Of a stretch of 59,419 bases of DNA, positions 1 through 11,841 are shown piece after piece; within the stretch, counting starts at the first letter, position 1, and the number at the start of each line of letters is the position of its first letter. The translations under genes and the position numbers were made by a program. The DNA lies in contig JBOZIK010000001.1 in assembly GCA_051453625.1 (NCBI GenBank), positions 130,035,627-130,095,045 of the forward strand. Direction: 5' to 3'. The stretch is from Welwitschia mirabilis (lineage: Eukaryota > Gnetophyta > Gnetopsida > Welwitschiales). The notes under the pieces are model-generated. The model made no database searches and had not been told where the DNA came from. It saw nothing but the letters and a program-made list of their open reading frames with translations.

Positions 1-641
1 TAATCACTATCTTATTGAGTGGAACTTTATAGAGTTAATACATATTGTGATGCATAATTACTCAAGTGTCTTAATGATTTCTTATAAAGGGGTTTACTAG
101 GTTAGGATTTAGGGTAGGTACACTATCTTCTTCATGTTCCTAGTTGTTTATTTTTATTTGATTTTTCTTTAGTTGTTTAGTTTGTTATTTTAAATTCATT
201 TTTATAATTTTCATTATCATTTTTAGAACCTTATCATTTAGTAGTTTCTTTACTATTAATTTTATTTTTACTCATGTTATTTATTAAAATTGACTTTCTT
301 TTAGCATTTTTATTAGATGACATATTTTAGGTTTACATGATGTTTGTTTGGGTCCTTTGGAGTTCAACATATTTTTCATAATTATTTTTTAGTCTAAACA
401 TATTTGTTGAGTTTCTTTCATCATACTTCTTCCTACTTAGTATGTTCTCATTGTCCTATCTTTCTCTTACTTTGAGTCTTTCTTATTCTCAATCCTTAAT
501 TTTCATGATTCTTCACCATTTTCCATCTTTTAAACTTTCTAATAATTTTATGATACCTTCATGATAATATCTGAGCCTAACCTTTTTCTTACTAATATTT
601 TCAATTTTTTGATCTTTCTAGGAGCTCATTTATTTACTTAT
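1..641. other. T-rich stretch, nothing recognised
   Basis: A/T-rich, T-dominated sequence with no long frame and no family motif that I recognise on either strand. It may be the inner part of the element whose third ORF and LTR follow, but no pol motif is visible to confirm that. Confidence 0.4.
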
Positions 642-712
642 TCATCTAGATGATGAGACAAATGACAATCTGAGATTTTCTAAGAGTCATCCTATGGCTA
701 TCATCTAGATGA
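642..712. promoter_or_regulatory. Pair of 12-bp palindromes TCATCTAGATGA
   Basis: The perfect palindrome TCATCTAGATGA occurs at 642-653 and again at 701-712. Related copies lie in the probable LTR at 3,623-3,634 (TCATCCAGATGA) and 3,731-3,742 (TTATCTAGATGA). All are what TCATCCGGATGA would become after deamination of its central CpG on one or both strands. The pair lies upstream of the decayed ORF at 1.6-2.9 kb. By analogy with the two Sirevirus-like elements on the right it may be part of an internal promoter, but that is inference. Confidence 0.45.
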
Positions 713-1598
713 CACGAGTATACAATAGTATGATAAAACTGTGACCCTAACTATTTTCCACCATTTTTATTCATTTTAGCATCTTTTCTCTTTGTTCTTT
801 CAAGAGGTATTTATCATTCTAGGATTCACTAATGCTTTGGACTTTTCACTTGTCTAATTTACACTCCATTTTGCAATATTTCATCAAATTTTTAAAAATG
901 AGGTATGTTTCTATCTCCTTAATTATTTTTTATTTTTTATCTTATTTCTTAGCCTTTAGAGTATAGTTTTCACATGTATCATTCAGTTTTTTGAGTTCTT
1001 CTATTTGGTACTTATGGATCTAAGTTTCATTACATATTTTTTTAAAATCTAAATTTGTGCATTTTATGAGGTAGAATTACATTTTTATTTTTAAAACTTG
1101 TTTTATATCAAACTATTAGGTAAAAGTAGTGGTCCTTATAGTTAAATTAATTAGTGTGACAATCTCTATGCTTTTACTGAATTAGTTTTTCAATTTGAAT
1201 ACTTTCATTTTTCATCTTCTATGGGCCTGCCTAATTTATTTTTTCGATTTTCTCTCACATTTCATGCTTTTTCTTTACATGATTTAATATGCAATGTATT
1301 AATTTTCTTGAGGGAAATAGAATATAATCTTTTGTAATTTTTACATAAAAGTTGATTTATGAGGTCATTTAGAGGATTTCATAATATATGTTTTAGCGAT
1401 TTTTATCTTATCACACATGACATGCATTATGTTGTTGTTCATCAAGCCATGCACAACATGTACTAGATAAGCAGGGCAGAGTCTAAGTCATCAAAGTAGG
1501 AGATGAGCTCATTATCACCACTTATCATTGAGCACATAGATCCTATGTATCCACCACCTCGTCAATCTTAATCCCTATTTATACAAATAGCTTTTACC
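713..1598. other. AT-rich leader before decayed ORF
   Basis: No gene recognised. T-rich on the plus strand with no sustained frame. Its position between the palindrome pair and the decayed ORF would suit an untranslated leader, but nothing in the sequence proves it. Confidence 0.3.
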
Positions 1599-1934
1599 CA
1601 TGTAGAGATGCATTTTGGAGATTTTTTGGGTAGGATTGAGTTGGAGGTTGATCAGATATTAATCGATCTTTAGCTTAGGTAGATCATTGATGTGCATAGA
1701 GCTTACTATGTCTTTGAAACAAGAGATTTTTATGATATGATGCATATTGAGTAGAGGCTTGATGTTCATGTAGATAGGCATTTTGAAGATTTTTTGAGTA
1801 GGATTGAGCTAGAGGTTGATCAGATATTAATTGATCTTTAGCTTAGGTAGATCATAGATGTGCACAGATCTTACTATGTCTTTGAGAGAAGAGATTTTTA
1901 TGACATCATGCATATCGAGTAGAGGCTTGATGTT
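1599..1934 (+). repeat. 168-bp tandem duplication, in frame
   Basis: Two adjacent units, 1,599-1,766 and 1,767-1,934, each 168 bp and differing at a modest number of positions. 168 is 56 codons, so the duplication keeps the reading frame of the decayed ORF. Both units end in the same phrase, reading RLDV in the frame starting at 1,773. The equal lengths without indels suggest that the duplication arose while the frame was still under selection, or recently compared with the point-mutation decay. Confidence 0.8.
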
Positions 1935-2899
1935 CATGACCATAGAATTCATATTATTATTGCCACTATTTACAACCATGAGGTATCCATACTTTTGAGT
2001 CACATCACCATAGTTACTGAGTTAGATAACTTAGGGAGTACTCATATATACTTAGATAGAGGTATAGAGAAGCATTTTGCTTATGGTACTTATGGCATAA
2101 TTTTAGACATATCAATACATATTACTAGAGATAAGCAGGGAGTTTTGATTATGCACCTATCACCTACCTATCAGATTTTGCATAGAGGGCTAACTCATAA
2201 CATTAGTCCATCTTTCCACAACAGTCATATAATGGAGGCACATCTCTAAATGTTAGCAGTCTTATCTATATTTATATGGACGAGATTAAAGACTATGATT
2301 TAGGATAGATGCATTTAGACTCTAGGATATTCATGTCTGCTCTTAGTTATTCTTTGATGCTTTAGCACTTAATCTTGTGGGTGATTAGTAGCTCATGCAT
2401 CTATTAACATCAAGTTACTATCTATAGGACATAAGCATCCACATTCCAGAAGAAGTAGAAACACCTTAGGTTTAAAGAGTTGTGGTTGGAATTACACTTG
2501 ATTAGATACAGGCTCTCCTAATAGACATAGTTTAGAGCCTTAAAAAGACTATGGACTGAGGCTTCATAGAGCTTCAATAGAGGATATCCATTATGGAGCA
2601 AAGAGTACATCATACCAATAAGTAGTTAACAGAGATGTGTGATTAAGTATTATGCATCAAACATGAAGTTACAGTCAATATCATAGAAGCAGCACAAGTA
2701 CAGGGAGATAATACTACACATTCTATTATAGCAGTTATTGGCTAGCATCTCCCTAGTAATCCTAAGCACTCACCACCTTTTTCACCTACATCTAAGCTTA
2801 ATATATCCCTACTGTATGTTATGAGTTCATTCTTATCCAATGAGGGGAGTTATTTTATTATATATTATTATGTATCTTCCCTTCGTGGATTGTATTAAA
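1773..2899 (+). pseudogene. Decayed retroelement ORF, possibly envelope-like
   Basis: A broken coding region read in two frames. From 1,773 to 2,249 one frame runs with only three stops, all TAG, and includes an 84-codon open piece from 1,995. After a frame change, 2,440-2,899 reads as a second piece in which I count nine stops: six TAG, two TAA and one TGA. Most sit where a glutamine would fit an otherwise polar, helical pattern, as CAG or CAA turned into TAG or TAA. Around 2,500-2,700 the residues have the heptad look of a coiled coil. The tail is rich in Pro and Ser. I do not recognise the family with certainty. Its place just before a PPT-like tract and LTR fits the third, envelope-like ORF of a Sirevirus-like or Athila-like element. 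It could instead be a gag fragment. Confidence 0.45.
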
Positions 2900-3360
2900 A
2901 CTTATTATTTTATAGAAACATCATTTTTTGAGTTATCAGTATTATGTATACTTTTATTTTTAAGATATTATGCATATCATTTATATATTATTGAGATACT
3001 TCATAATGATATTTTTTAAGAATACACATATTATTTTTATAATGTACTGCATATTTAAGTGAGGGGTTGATAATTTTAAATTATTTTAATGTTTATTTTT
3101 TAGAAATAATTTTTGCAGGCACTTGTTTTTACAAGAATATTTTTTTAGCTTGTCATCTCCTACATTGCTTGGATATGCATGAGATAATAGTACAGCCATT
3201 TACTCTATCTACGTGAACATGTTTTATTATCTATTTCTAATTCTATTATCCTACATGATGAGATTCTTAAGTTTATTTATGATTTCCTAGTTAATTTTTA
3301 CTTTATTTAATTTAACTTATAATTATCACTGATCACCTAACTTTGTTAGGTATTGATAAG
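2900..3360. other. AT-rich spacer before PPT
   Basis: No gene. Mixed A/T sequence between the decayed ORF and the purine tract, as expected for the 3' untranslated part of a retroelement. Confidence 0.35.
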
Positions 3361-3376
3361 GCTAAATGGGGGGCTA
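3361..3376 (+). other. Polypurine tract candidate
   Basis: A purine-rich run with six consecutive G (GGGGGG at 3,368-3,373) directly precedes TGTTGCAATGC. That is the layout of a plus-strand priming site immediately upstream of a 3' LTR beginning with TG. Confidence 0.5.
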
Positions 3377-4350
3377 TGTTGCAATGCAAATTTGTACATA
3401 TTTAATAGGGTATTTTGAGTAGTTTTACAAGATTTTAGATAGGGTTACAGAGTTTGAATGATAATGGAGAGCTAATGTAGTTATTACAAAAACTTATAAT
3501 CTTTATTACATTTGATAGCATTTTAGGCAAATTACAATATTTTCTATCTGAAGAAGAAATCCAATAATCAAAGAGGTCTATCTAATGTAAGAAATGATTT
3601 TAAGAGTCCATCATCTATCCTGTCATCCAGATGACCTATAGATGATAGAAATAGCATGCTAACTAGAATGTTAACTAGACTAAATTAGTAGCTAATGTAG
3701 ACCTTGTGTGATATAGCATCATCTCTTATATTATCTAGATGACCAACAGGATGAAACCTAAAAATAAAAAATATACCAAGCTCCACCTAACTTCTAGAAA
3801 GTATCATGTGCCTTCTATGCATCATTAGTAGTTTCTTGTATATGTTAGGATTTGCTGTTTTTAAAGTCTTATTTGTCATAAATACCTCCTCTATCCTTGA
3901 CTCTAACTTTTATCTTTCTTGACATTAAAAATTCTCATGATAGAAGATTGAAGGGTAGGAGATCCATCCATTATTGTAAAAAGACATCTTCTTTGGTGAT
4001 GAGTTATGTATCCTCTATTAAGGTACTGCTACTTTGTAACACAGATGTTGATTTTCTTTTAATAAAAAACTCTATTTCTCTTATATTATATTCTTATGTG
4101 CATCTCCCTTATGGTTTATGTTAATGATAATTTTGTGATAGCTTCATATTTGATATAGATCACAAGGGCAACCTTTGTTAAGATTGAAATAATTAAAGTA
4201 GTTGCATTACATTGAATTTTTTATTTTATAGATTAATATTACATGTTTTCATATTTTATTTTATGTGCCTAATAGCTTGGTTAGTTAGGGTTTAGTGATA
4301 ATTTTCCTTAATTTAACTAGATTATACAAGATCAATCTCTGTGACAAGTT
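3377..4350 (+). repeat. Probable 3' LTR, left-most element
   Basis: It starts with TGTTGCA after the purine tract. It contains the CpG-derived palindromes TCATCCAGATGA and TTATCTAGATGA in what would be U3, then a TATA-like CATAAATACCTCC near 3,878-3,890. I cannot fix the right end: no partner LTR is in the window and no TSD was found, so 4,350 is approximate. It could be a different repeat that merely sits there. Confidence 0.4.
3611..3646. repeat. Imperfect 36-bp inverted repeat in U3
   Basis: The sequence around TCATCCAGATGA extends outward as an imperfect palindrome: TCATCTAT on the left matches ATAGATGA on the right. The whole could fold as a hairpin or be a composite of nested binding sites. 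It is the strongest dyad in this LTR. Confidence 0.6.
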
Positions 4351-7300
4351 GATTTGGTAATCGAATAGATGTTTCATTTAGAATAATTCTTGCATTTCAT
4401 TTACATAGTATGTTTACTTTGCATTGTTTCTTATATTGTTGTTCTATTTAAAAAGAAAATACAAAAATATTTCATTTGAAATAAATTTTCTTTCTTTTCA
4501 CCTTGACAAATTATGACATTCTGGTATACTTTCATTTATATTAGTATGTTGTGTTTTACAATATATATTTATAATTGACAAGATTTGATAAAGGACATAA
4601 ACATTTACACAAATATGCACTGCAACATACCAATTCCTAAAAATTCTAAAAAACTAAAAATCTAAACTCAAAATATAATAAATAATAATCATGTAGCTTC
4701 AATGAAGCTATCATGCCATTATTCCTGATAATGACACTAAAACCTATTTTCAAGATTAATGTGTGTTTGTTGTAGTTAATGTAAACTAATATCATTCTTT
4801 CATAGGGATAATTCAAGATGAAACTAAATAAAGGTAACATAGACTCCTTTAGCCTACAAAAAATCAAAAAATAAAAAATTAATATTGAAATGGAATTAAA
4901 GTTGGTTAGTAAATTAGTAAGTCAAACTAACTCTAGAGATTTAGCTTAAATCATCTAACTGTAAAACCTCTACTTTAATAATACCCTATAATTTATTGAA
5001 ATATTCATAAAATTATCAAGTCATTACAAGGCTCAGGTTGTGATGACATAATCTCATTTACCAAATGAGTGTTGGTGAATTACTTAGTCCCTTTGATCCT
5101 CTATGACCCTTTATAAACATTAAAAGTATGAACTATTATGATCCATCAAATGATAGCAATTATCAACTTTAGAAGTAGTCTCAAGAAGCTTACTTGATAA
5201 ATTAAAAAACTTAATAATGTATTCTTACTAAAACATTAAAACTGTGATGTTTCTTATAATAAGAACAAAAAATGAATAACTATCATTTATGAAAAATTAG
5301 AAATTACATTACATCAAAGGACAAATGCAAGGCAAGTACAAACTCCTTAAAATGAGCCTCAAAGCTACCTCGCTCCCAAAGGGAGAGCTTAGAATGCCAT
5401 ATTAACTTGATATTATAATGATTCCACTTATTTTCCATTAGCCAAAGCTCTCTACAAATTAGGGCTCAAGGCCCTTTTATAGGTGAGGGAATTGTTAAAA
5501 GCCTTTAACTTGTAGTAATTGAGGGTGATTATAATTAGGATGGTTATACTTTAAGTAATTACATTTTGGGTTATTAAAATTTTTATCATGTAGATTTAAG
5601 AAGTATATTCATATTATTGTGACCATACATGCCCTTTAAATCATGGTGCTACTATCATCTGTTGCTATCACCATGTGTCTTCAACATCATCATACGTGTC
5701 ACTGTCATGTGTTACTCTGTGCCTCCACCATGTATCATTAAAGTTATCAATTGTTTTTGATGGAATGATTAATTAATTCCATAACTAGAATGTGATCAAT
5801 TTTTCATGAAGATTTTAGAGCATAACTTTGTATTTATTCTACCTTAAAGAATTAGTGGCATGGTGGCCAGGACAGTGGGACTAGCATTTTCTATTTGATT
5901 ATCTTCAAATTTTGGTATGTCTTATAGAATGCATAAAATTATCTAAAATTATCATAGGAAAGAGCATAAATTCATAAATCATGTTAAAAATATTCAATAA
6001 CATAATTTTATGATAAAATATTTATTTTAATATCTTTTCCTAAGCTAGATCCATCAAATATACTTCGTCTAAATGTAATATTTTCACGTTAATAGTTGGA
6101 CCTCAATAAAATAAGATATGATCAACTAGGCAAGAGGTAAGGCCAAATTGATATTAAGATCCCTAATTTAAATTACATTTTACTTCTTATTATAGCTTTA
6201 TATTTAAAGCATAGGTGAGATAGAATAGTAGTCCATTTTCCATAGTGAACCATGTTAATCACATCTGTGCATTTATGCTCATCAATAAATCATAAAGGTA
6301 ACATATCATAGTGACATCCACTGCATGCCATCTAGGTTGATACTTTAGGTTTCTACCTTGAAAGCCCTAAAATTTTCAAATAACATTCACTGTACTCAAA
6401 ACTATTTGAAGAAAATTTTCTAATAGTAATTATCATTTTCCTCTATGTCCTTTCTAGTTTTCTAGGATAGAGGAATGTTTTAGATTTGCTACATACTACT
6501 ATTGGCCAAGTTAATAATATATCTAAAAGATAAATAGATGCATTTTTCTTTAAATGAAAGTTACCATGTTGAAAAATTCTATTTAAAAGATCACCTTAGT
6601 AGTTCAAAAACTAACAAAAGACAAAGGCATAAAATCCACTTTCCTATATGACACCACAAAATTCTTTCAAGGTGTTTATCCTTCTCACATTTTTAAAATT
6701 TGGTATAATTTAATAATAGGGCTTATAAGATTACAAGTTAAAAAACTAAGCTTATATGTTCCCTTTAATCTGTGGCATAATTGGAAGAATAATTCCTGGA
6801 AAAAGGAGGCATTAATAAGTCATTGTTAGGATTAATATACTCATGAAGGGATCTTTGTAATAGAGTCTTACTGGTTATAGTTCTTCTCCCTCTTAAATTA
6901 CTTATGCAAAAATAATCTTAAAAGATGAAAGAAAAAACTAAAAGGTGAATAAATATTGGATTAAGTTGAAGTTCTAAGGTTGTGAATTTAAAATCTTTTT
7001 AGCATGCATGAAATTTTTCAACTTAATAGCTTAAGTGGTATGCATTTCAAATTGATATGGTGATTTAATACTTTAATTAATTTTCATAGTAACTTTAGAT
7101 CAACTTAAATCTAATTAATTTTACTAGAGAAAAAATATAAAATATTCTTTAATATCCATGACAATAGAAAGATTTAAGAAATAATCTTTGCAAATGGTGA
7201 TTGCTGCGAGCTATAATCTATGAAGAGAGAATGTTAAGTCTAACATTACTATGACCATAATGAATTCTAGATAGAGCTAGATTAAAACAAAAACAACTAC

Positions 7301-8714
7301 TTGCCATGAGATATAAGAATTTATTCATTAAAGAGTCTTAAAATAATTAAATCACAGATGGTAAGAAGCAAGTAGTAACAAGTGTAATTAATTTCACTAC
7401 ATAAGGAGCTACACATCATGAGCTGCAAAAGAGTCTAGGTTTTACAATTTTACATAAGTATGGAGACTAAAATAATATATGTAAATTTAAATGTCTTTCA
7501 ACTAGACAATGATTTATAAGAATAACTTTTCCTCAAAGATCCATATGCCATATGCTACAAAATATTCTTTATTGCAAACATTTAGCCAAAAAACACAAAA
7601 GACTAGACTTATTTCTATCATTATAAATAAATTAAATATCTTGAATACTCAAGGAAAATTCATAAATATCTATGGTTGATGAGCTAAAGACGTCAAATTT
7701 ACCAATAAGACAAAATAAGAATCATTGTAAGCCATGAGCTAGAAAAGAGTTAGTCCTAACTATTTATCTTAGAAATAATTCTGACCTTTTGCATAAAGGA
7801 ATCTGATAGAAGCAAGAGAGTCATAAATAAAAATAAATATAGAATTTAGCATTATTTTGTAGATGCTTAAAATGAAATTAAATAAATTTAATTATAATCA
7901 TGGGAGTAATAAATATGAACTAATTATGAGATGAAGAACTGCTTATTGTGAGTCATGATTTTTAGGAAGATAACCTAAGTACAAAATAATAAAAATTTTA
8001 TAATGCATGTGATACTTTTAGAAGCCTTATATAAAAATAAATATTCCAATAAAATGTATTTAATAGCATATAATATTTATCTTTAATATAATAAGAATGT
8101 GTATCATGGAGGTCTTTTGCATGTACATTATGTATCTTTTCCATATTAAGAACATGTATCCCAAATATCTTCTAAAAGTATAGTGTGTAACTTTTCTATA
8201 AAAATGAAGGTTGTCATTAGAGAAAATTTCAAATCTTTCCTATATAAATATATCATTTTTTTTTCCTTCATTTTTTCCCCCACATGTTATATGAAAGTCT
8301 TTAACTATGTCTTTAGAGTGATAAATCTCATATCTATTGGGATTATTGTAGATTCATTTAATATTATAATTACATCTACATTTTCATACAACATTTGGTA
8401 TGATATACATAATTAAAGCTAAACTACTTAATTAAGGTTTTATTCATCTCATTAATCCCATTTAAATACATAGTGAAAGGTAACTAAGAAATTAAGTCTT
8501 ATATGGTGAACAAAGTAATCTAAGTACTTAAAATAACTCTAGATTATAGCTAAGAATAAATTCTAAAACCTAACATTACCAAAAAAAATCCATATTTTAA
8601 ATGAAATTGATTTTAAATTTATTTAAGTTTTTCTTTGCTTTTATTTTGTTTTTTTTAATTACATATGATTTTAAGTTACGGGAATAGGATTAGAGTCATG
8701 GATTATAAGTATAG
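4351..8714. other. Unassigned AT-rich DNA, no gene seen
   Basis: Four kilobases with no recognisable protein motif on either strand. The part from about 5.0 to 6.4 kb has slightly higher complexity and a promoter-like element on the minus strand, described separately, and may be a solo or partial LTR. The part from 6.4 to 8.7 kb lies downstream of the minus-strand Gypsy integrase and should hold its 3' untranslated region and LTR, but no matching LTR partner was found. Confidence 0.4.
5473..5484 (-). promoter_or_regulatory. TATA box of an LTR-like promoter
   Basis: On the minus strand the sequence reads CCTATAAAAGGG, a strong plant TATA box. It is followed by a GC-richer leader (GCCTTGAGCCC) and, about 70-120 bp further, a purine-rich stretch with GGGAGCGAGG. 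This resembles the U3/R boundary of a Gypsy LTR transcribed right to left. No partner LTR or primer site was found, so a solo LTR is likeliest. Confidence 0.4.
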
Positions 8715-9990
8715 ATTTATGTGGATGTTTAAGTCTTTAGCCATTAAATTTGAAATAATAGTTGTTATTAAGCCTTAGAATCTTAACAATACCATAAGAA
8801 AATAGTTCTAAAACTTAAAAACATCTAGGCTACATGATACAAGTTTACTAGAAAATTTATGAACTATTAAATCATATAGTAAAACAAGGTTATTTGGCTT
8901 AAAATATTTTACTAAGGATGTGCTTCTCATGGTAGGCATCATTTTCTATTTTTTTTTCTTTTTTTCTTTTTTTTTTTTTGATTTTCATAGGCTTTATTCC
9001 TAATTTATTCTAGTCTAATAAGGTTAATTTCTTAATTTTTGAAGCTTCATTCAATATTTGATTTTAAATGTTTTATTCCTTAGAAGGTTTTATGTTTAAT
9101 TTCTAAGAAAATATAACAAGCTTTTCCAAGTAAAGTTTAGTAAGATAACATTCTAATAAATGTCATATAGATATTATAATAGGTTCAAAGAGCCATTGAA
9201 ATAAAGGCAACAATTTTTTTTATATTACTTTACTTTTTCTATGGAATCCATTTTAACTCTTGATTTAAAAACTCTCTTTAATAATTAGTTTATGAATGAT
9301 AAGGGGTCACAAATGTATAGACAATTTCAGATTTTCTCATTATATAATTTAGTATTTTACTATAAAATTGTTTTTTTTGCATTATCAATAATAGATTTAG
9401 AATGACCAAAGTAGGATAATAATTTCACAACTCCTCTACCAACATATGTTTTAGTTGAAATAACTTCATATCATTTATTGATATAATCTACATAAATTAG
9501 TGTATATAAGTATTCAAAGGATAAACAAAATGACCCAATAAAATCTATAATCTATGCATTAAATGGTTCAATCATAAGAATAAGAAAAGGAACATTATAT
9601 TTCTCTTTCTAATTATGTTTAAGTATTAACATTAATTAGGCTCTATAGTATTTATAAGCATCCTTAAAACGATTTTATAAATAAAGTTCAAAATAAATGA
9701 TTTTATGGGAAATTTTTTAGTAGAAAAATGACCTTTACATAGTTCATAGTATGTGAACATTATATAAGTTTAAAATTTTAGATTGTGAAATACACAGAAA
9801 AATGATTTTCATAGAGTAATACTTTAAAATATAAGGATTATCCCAATGGTACTTATTTGCTTCATGCATATCTTGACCATTCTAATGATGAGGTAGCTTG
9901 AAGTTAATAAGATAATTAGTAATGTTTATAAATTAATGTTTATACTATAAAGCTAAAATATTTTCATCAAGCAATGAGTCATTTATGGAA
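8715..9990 (-). pseudogene. Gypsy integrase, decayed
   Basis: Integrase of the minus-strand Gypsy element. Reading the minus strand, I see the catalytic-core start as DFIGSFCLSF, then VDYINKWYEV and FGHSKSIID, the usual Gypsy pattern around the first two catalytic acids. Near 9,300-9,330 VTPYHP, missing the expected Gln after Pro, precedes the region that normally has the catalytic Glu. GKACYIFLEIKHK and NKAYEN follow near 9.0-9.1 kb. A purine run (poly-T on the plus strand at about 8,944-8,980) follows where the family has a Lys-rich stretch. The C-terminal domain ends with FKFNG and RLKHP near 8.73 kb. Many stops. The zinc-binding N-terminus is too eroded to place. Confidence 0.75.
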
Positions 9991-10019
9991 ATTAAATTGA
10001 AACAAGATGGAAAATAAGG

Positions 10020-10420
10020 CCTAATGTAAGACAAGTAATCATCCATTACATTTTCTACTCCTTTCTTATCCTTGATTTGAAGAATTTTTTTTTTTAAACT
10101 AGTATCCATCTTATTAACCTATATTTAGACTCCTTATTATCCAATAAGTATTTAAGAGCGGAATTATTAGTTAAGATAATGGTTTATACACCTATAAGAT
10201 ATGATCTAAATTCTTCTAAGGGAAAAAACTACTACCAAAAGAAATGTTTTAGTTATTATGCAGTTTAGTTAATAACTTTATAAAATTTTTCTTACATAGT
10301 AAATAGAATATGTTTTTCTATTCCTTAATTAATCTAAGGCTACTCATATAGCATTATTACTTGTATTTCATAATAGCTCAAGAGAAAGAAAATAATTGAG
10401 GGATTACAAGATAGGATATT
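10020..10420 (-). pseudogene. Gypsy RNase H, decayed
   Basis: RNase H domain between RT and integrase. Recognisable pieces in order are a tract equivalent to the YASKTL region near 10.29 kb, an LLVVVFSLRR block that matches the usual LLAVVFALEKFR, and at the end KILQIKDKKGVENVMDDYLS. That end is the conserved Gypsy junction DKKGxENxxADHLSR at about 10,045-10,110. It cuts the RNA strand of the RNA-DNA hybrid in the living family. Here it is interrupted by several stops. Confidence 0.75.
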
Positions 10421-10429
10421 AAGTCAAAA

Positions 10430-11235
10430 GATGTTTTAACTTATCAAAGAAATCATTACATTTAAAACTTCATTCAAAAGAGACATCCTTAATGAGAAGA
10501 TTCCTAAATGGTTTTAAGATTTTGAAAAGGTGTTGAATGAATCTTTTATAATAACAAGAATGTTCAAGAATAAGTGATAAGTTAAAGTTTAGTAGGATTC
10601 ATTTCTATGTCATTCTTAGAAACTACATGTTCTAATACTATTCATTTTAGAACTGAAATTAACTTTTTTCCTAAGAATAATTTTTTCCTTTACCATGTGT
10701 AAAATGAATTTGTTTATGATGTATATAAGAATAAAAGTCCTTATCAAAAATATAAATGATGTCTATAAAAGCTTCAAAGAATTTCTTATTCATATTAGAC
10801 AAGATGATTATTATGCATCATTTAAAGGTAGCTAGAACATTATAAAGACTAGAGGAAATTCTATCATAGGCAACTATATTCAATAAGCATGTAAATATAT
10901 TATTTTCTTAGCTTTTAAAAGCAATTTATATAGTTATATCCTAAATATTCATTAAGGAAATATAATGCTCATGATCCACTAGTATATCTAAGATCTAATC
11001 AATAAAGGATATAGGAAAATGGTCCTTTCACATTATGGTATTATATTTTGTATATTTAATATACATTCTTTGTCCTTCTTTCAATCTAGTTGGAATTATT
11101 TTATTATTTTTATTCTTATCTACTATAGTTCTAGACTTCTTAGGAATAGTTTGTGTAGGGCTTATCCATTGACTATCTAAGACTGGATAGATAATGCTAA
11201 TATCTAGTAATTTAAGAAATTCCTTTATTACTACT
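10430..11235 (-). pseudogene. Gypsy reverse transcriptase, 3' part, active site lost
   Basis: It begins exactly at the TSD of the inserted element and reads VVIKEFLKLLDISIIYPVLD, then PTQTIPKKS and IIPTRLKEGQRMYI, the fingers of an Athila/Tat-type RT. DHEHYIFLNEYLGYNYI (palm) follows near 10.92-10.98 kb. The catalytic FMDDF box is replaced by FIDIIYIF near 10.76 kb, so both catalytic Asp positions look damaged. Thumb and connection motifs (RFINTFSKS, then a PLLNEVL-like stretch) continue to about 10.43 kb. In an ORF listing, the first residues of the open frame ending at 11,258 (MLIFECYQ) come from the inserted LTR, not from RT. Confidence 0.8.
11231..11235. other. Target-site duplication CTACT, left copy
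   Basis: CTACT directly before the TG of LTR A, matched by CTACT at 19,941-19,945 directly after LTR C. A perfect 5-bp TSD shows that the whole LTR A to LTR C block is one insertion event as it stands. Confidence 0.8.
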
Positions 11236-11515
11236 TGATAACACTCAAAAATTAACATTTATATTAAGGAATTAAGGCCTTTTTAGTAATTTTAATTAAC
11301 CATCATAATATTTTTATGCATTTATTTTACTTAAAAACATGAAAAATCCTATTTTACTACTAATATGCCTAAATGCTGTTATTTTACAGGATCAATGTGA
11401 TGTCAGGGGAATTATGGGAAGAGATGGAATTATTTTGAGCATAATTAGCAACGGCACAAGTCCTAGGCATAGTGGCACTAGTTTTTAGAGTAAAATAGTA
11501 ACATTCCTGTGTTCT
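11236..11515 (+). repeat. LTR A, first 280 bp, cut by gap
   Basis: Starts TGATAACACTCAAAAATTAAC and matches the first part of LTR B and LTR C closely by eye, including the shared segments TTTTACTACTAATATG and GGCATAGTGGCA. It ends at the N run, so the rest is unknown. Confidence 0.85.
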
Positions 11516-11572
11516 NNNNNNNNNNNNNNNNNNNNNNNNNNNNNNNNNNNNNNNNNNNNNNNNNNNNNNNNN
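11516..11572. other. Assembly gap, 57 N
   Basis: Run of N. To the left is LTR A, to the right is the 3' internal end that precedes LTR B. A complete first element would need roughly 1 kb more LTR and several kb of internal sequence here, so either the gap is far larger than 57 bp or there is a real deletion. Confidence 1.
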
Positions 11573-11841
11573 TGTTTATATTCAACTTTTGATCTTTTAA
11601 AATTTGAGAATAAAGTTTAGCTTTCATTGAAGAGAGTGGTATTTTCACTTAAAGTAATTATTTTTCATGCTCTACCTTTTACTTAAAGTATAGTTTTAGT
11701 GTAAATTAACTAATTTTTTTTCCCTAAAGAAACCCTTATCTTCTCATACTTAATTAAATTGATTTGCAATTTGTGACATGTTATCTAATTTTTTAACACA
11801 CTTTTTTGTTACTAGACTAGCAAAATTTTGGTTGAGGGGTA
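11573..11841 (+). repeat. Duplicate of element 3' internal end and PPT
   Basis: Homologous to 18,375-18,639, the stretch just before LTR C: both share the GAGAATAAAGTTTA block, the CATGCTCTA block and the TTATCTAATTTTTT block. It ends in a purine tract with GAGGGG at about 11,830-11,841 directly before LTR B. So LTR B is, for the first copy, a 3' LTR. Confidence 0.8.

Noticed and set aside
8183-8416. 77-codon hydrophobic open frame as a small membrane protein
   Set aside because: T-rich DNA gives Phe/Ile-rich frames by chance. No homology is recognised, and many similar frames exist across the window.
11028-11258. 76-codon minus-strand frame as one protein
   Set aside because: Its first eight residues come from the LTR of the inserted element; only the part from 11,235 downward is RT.
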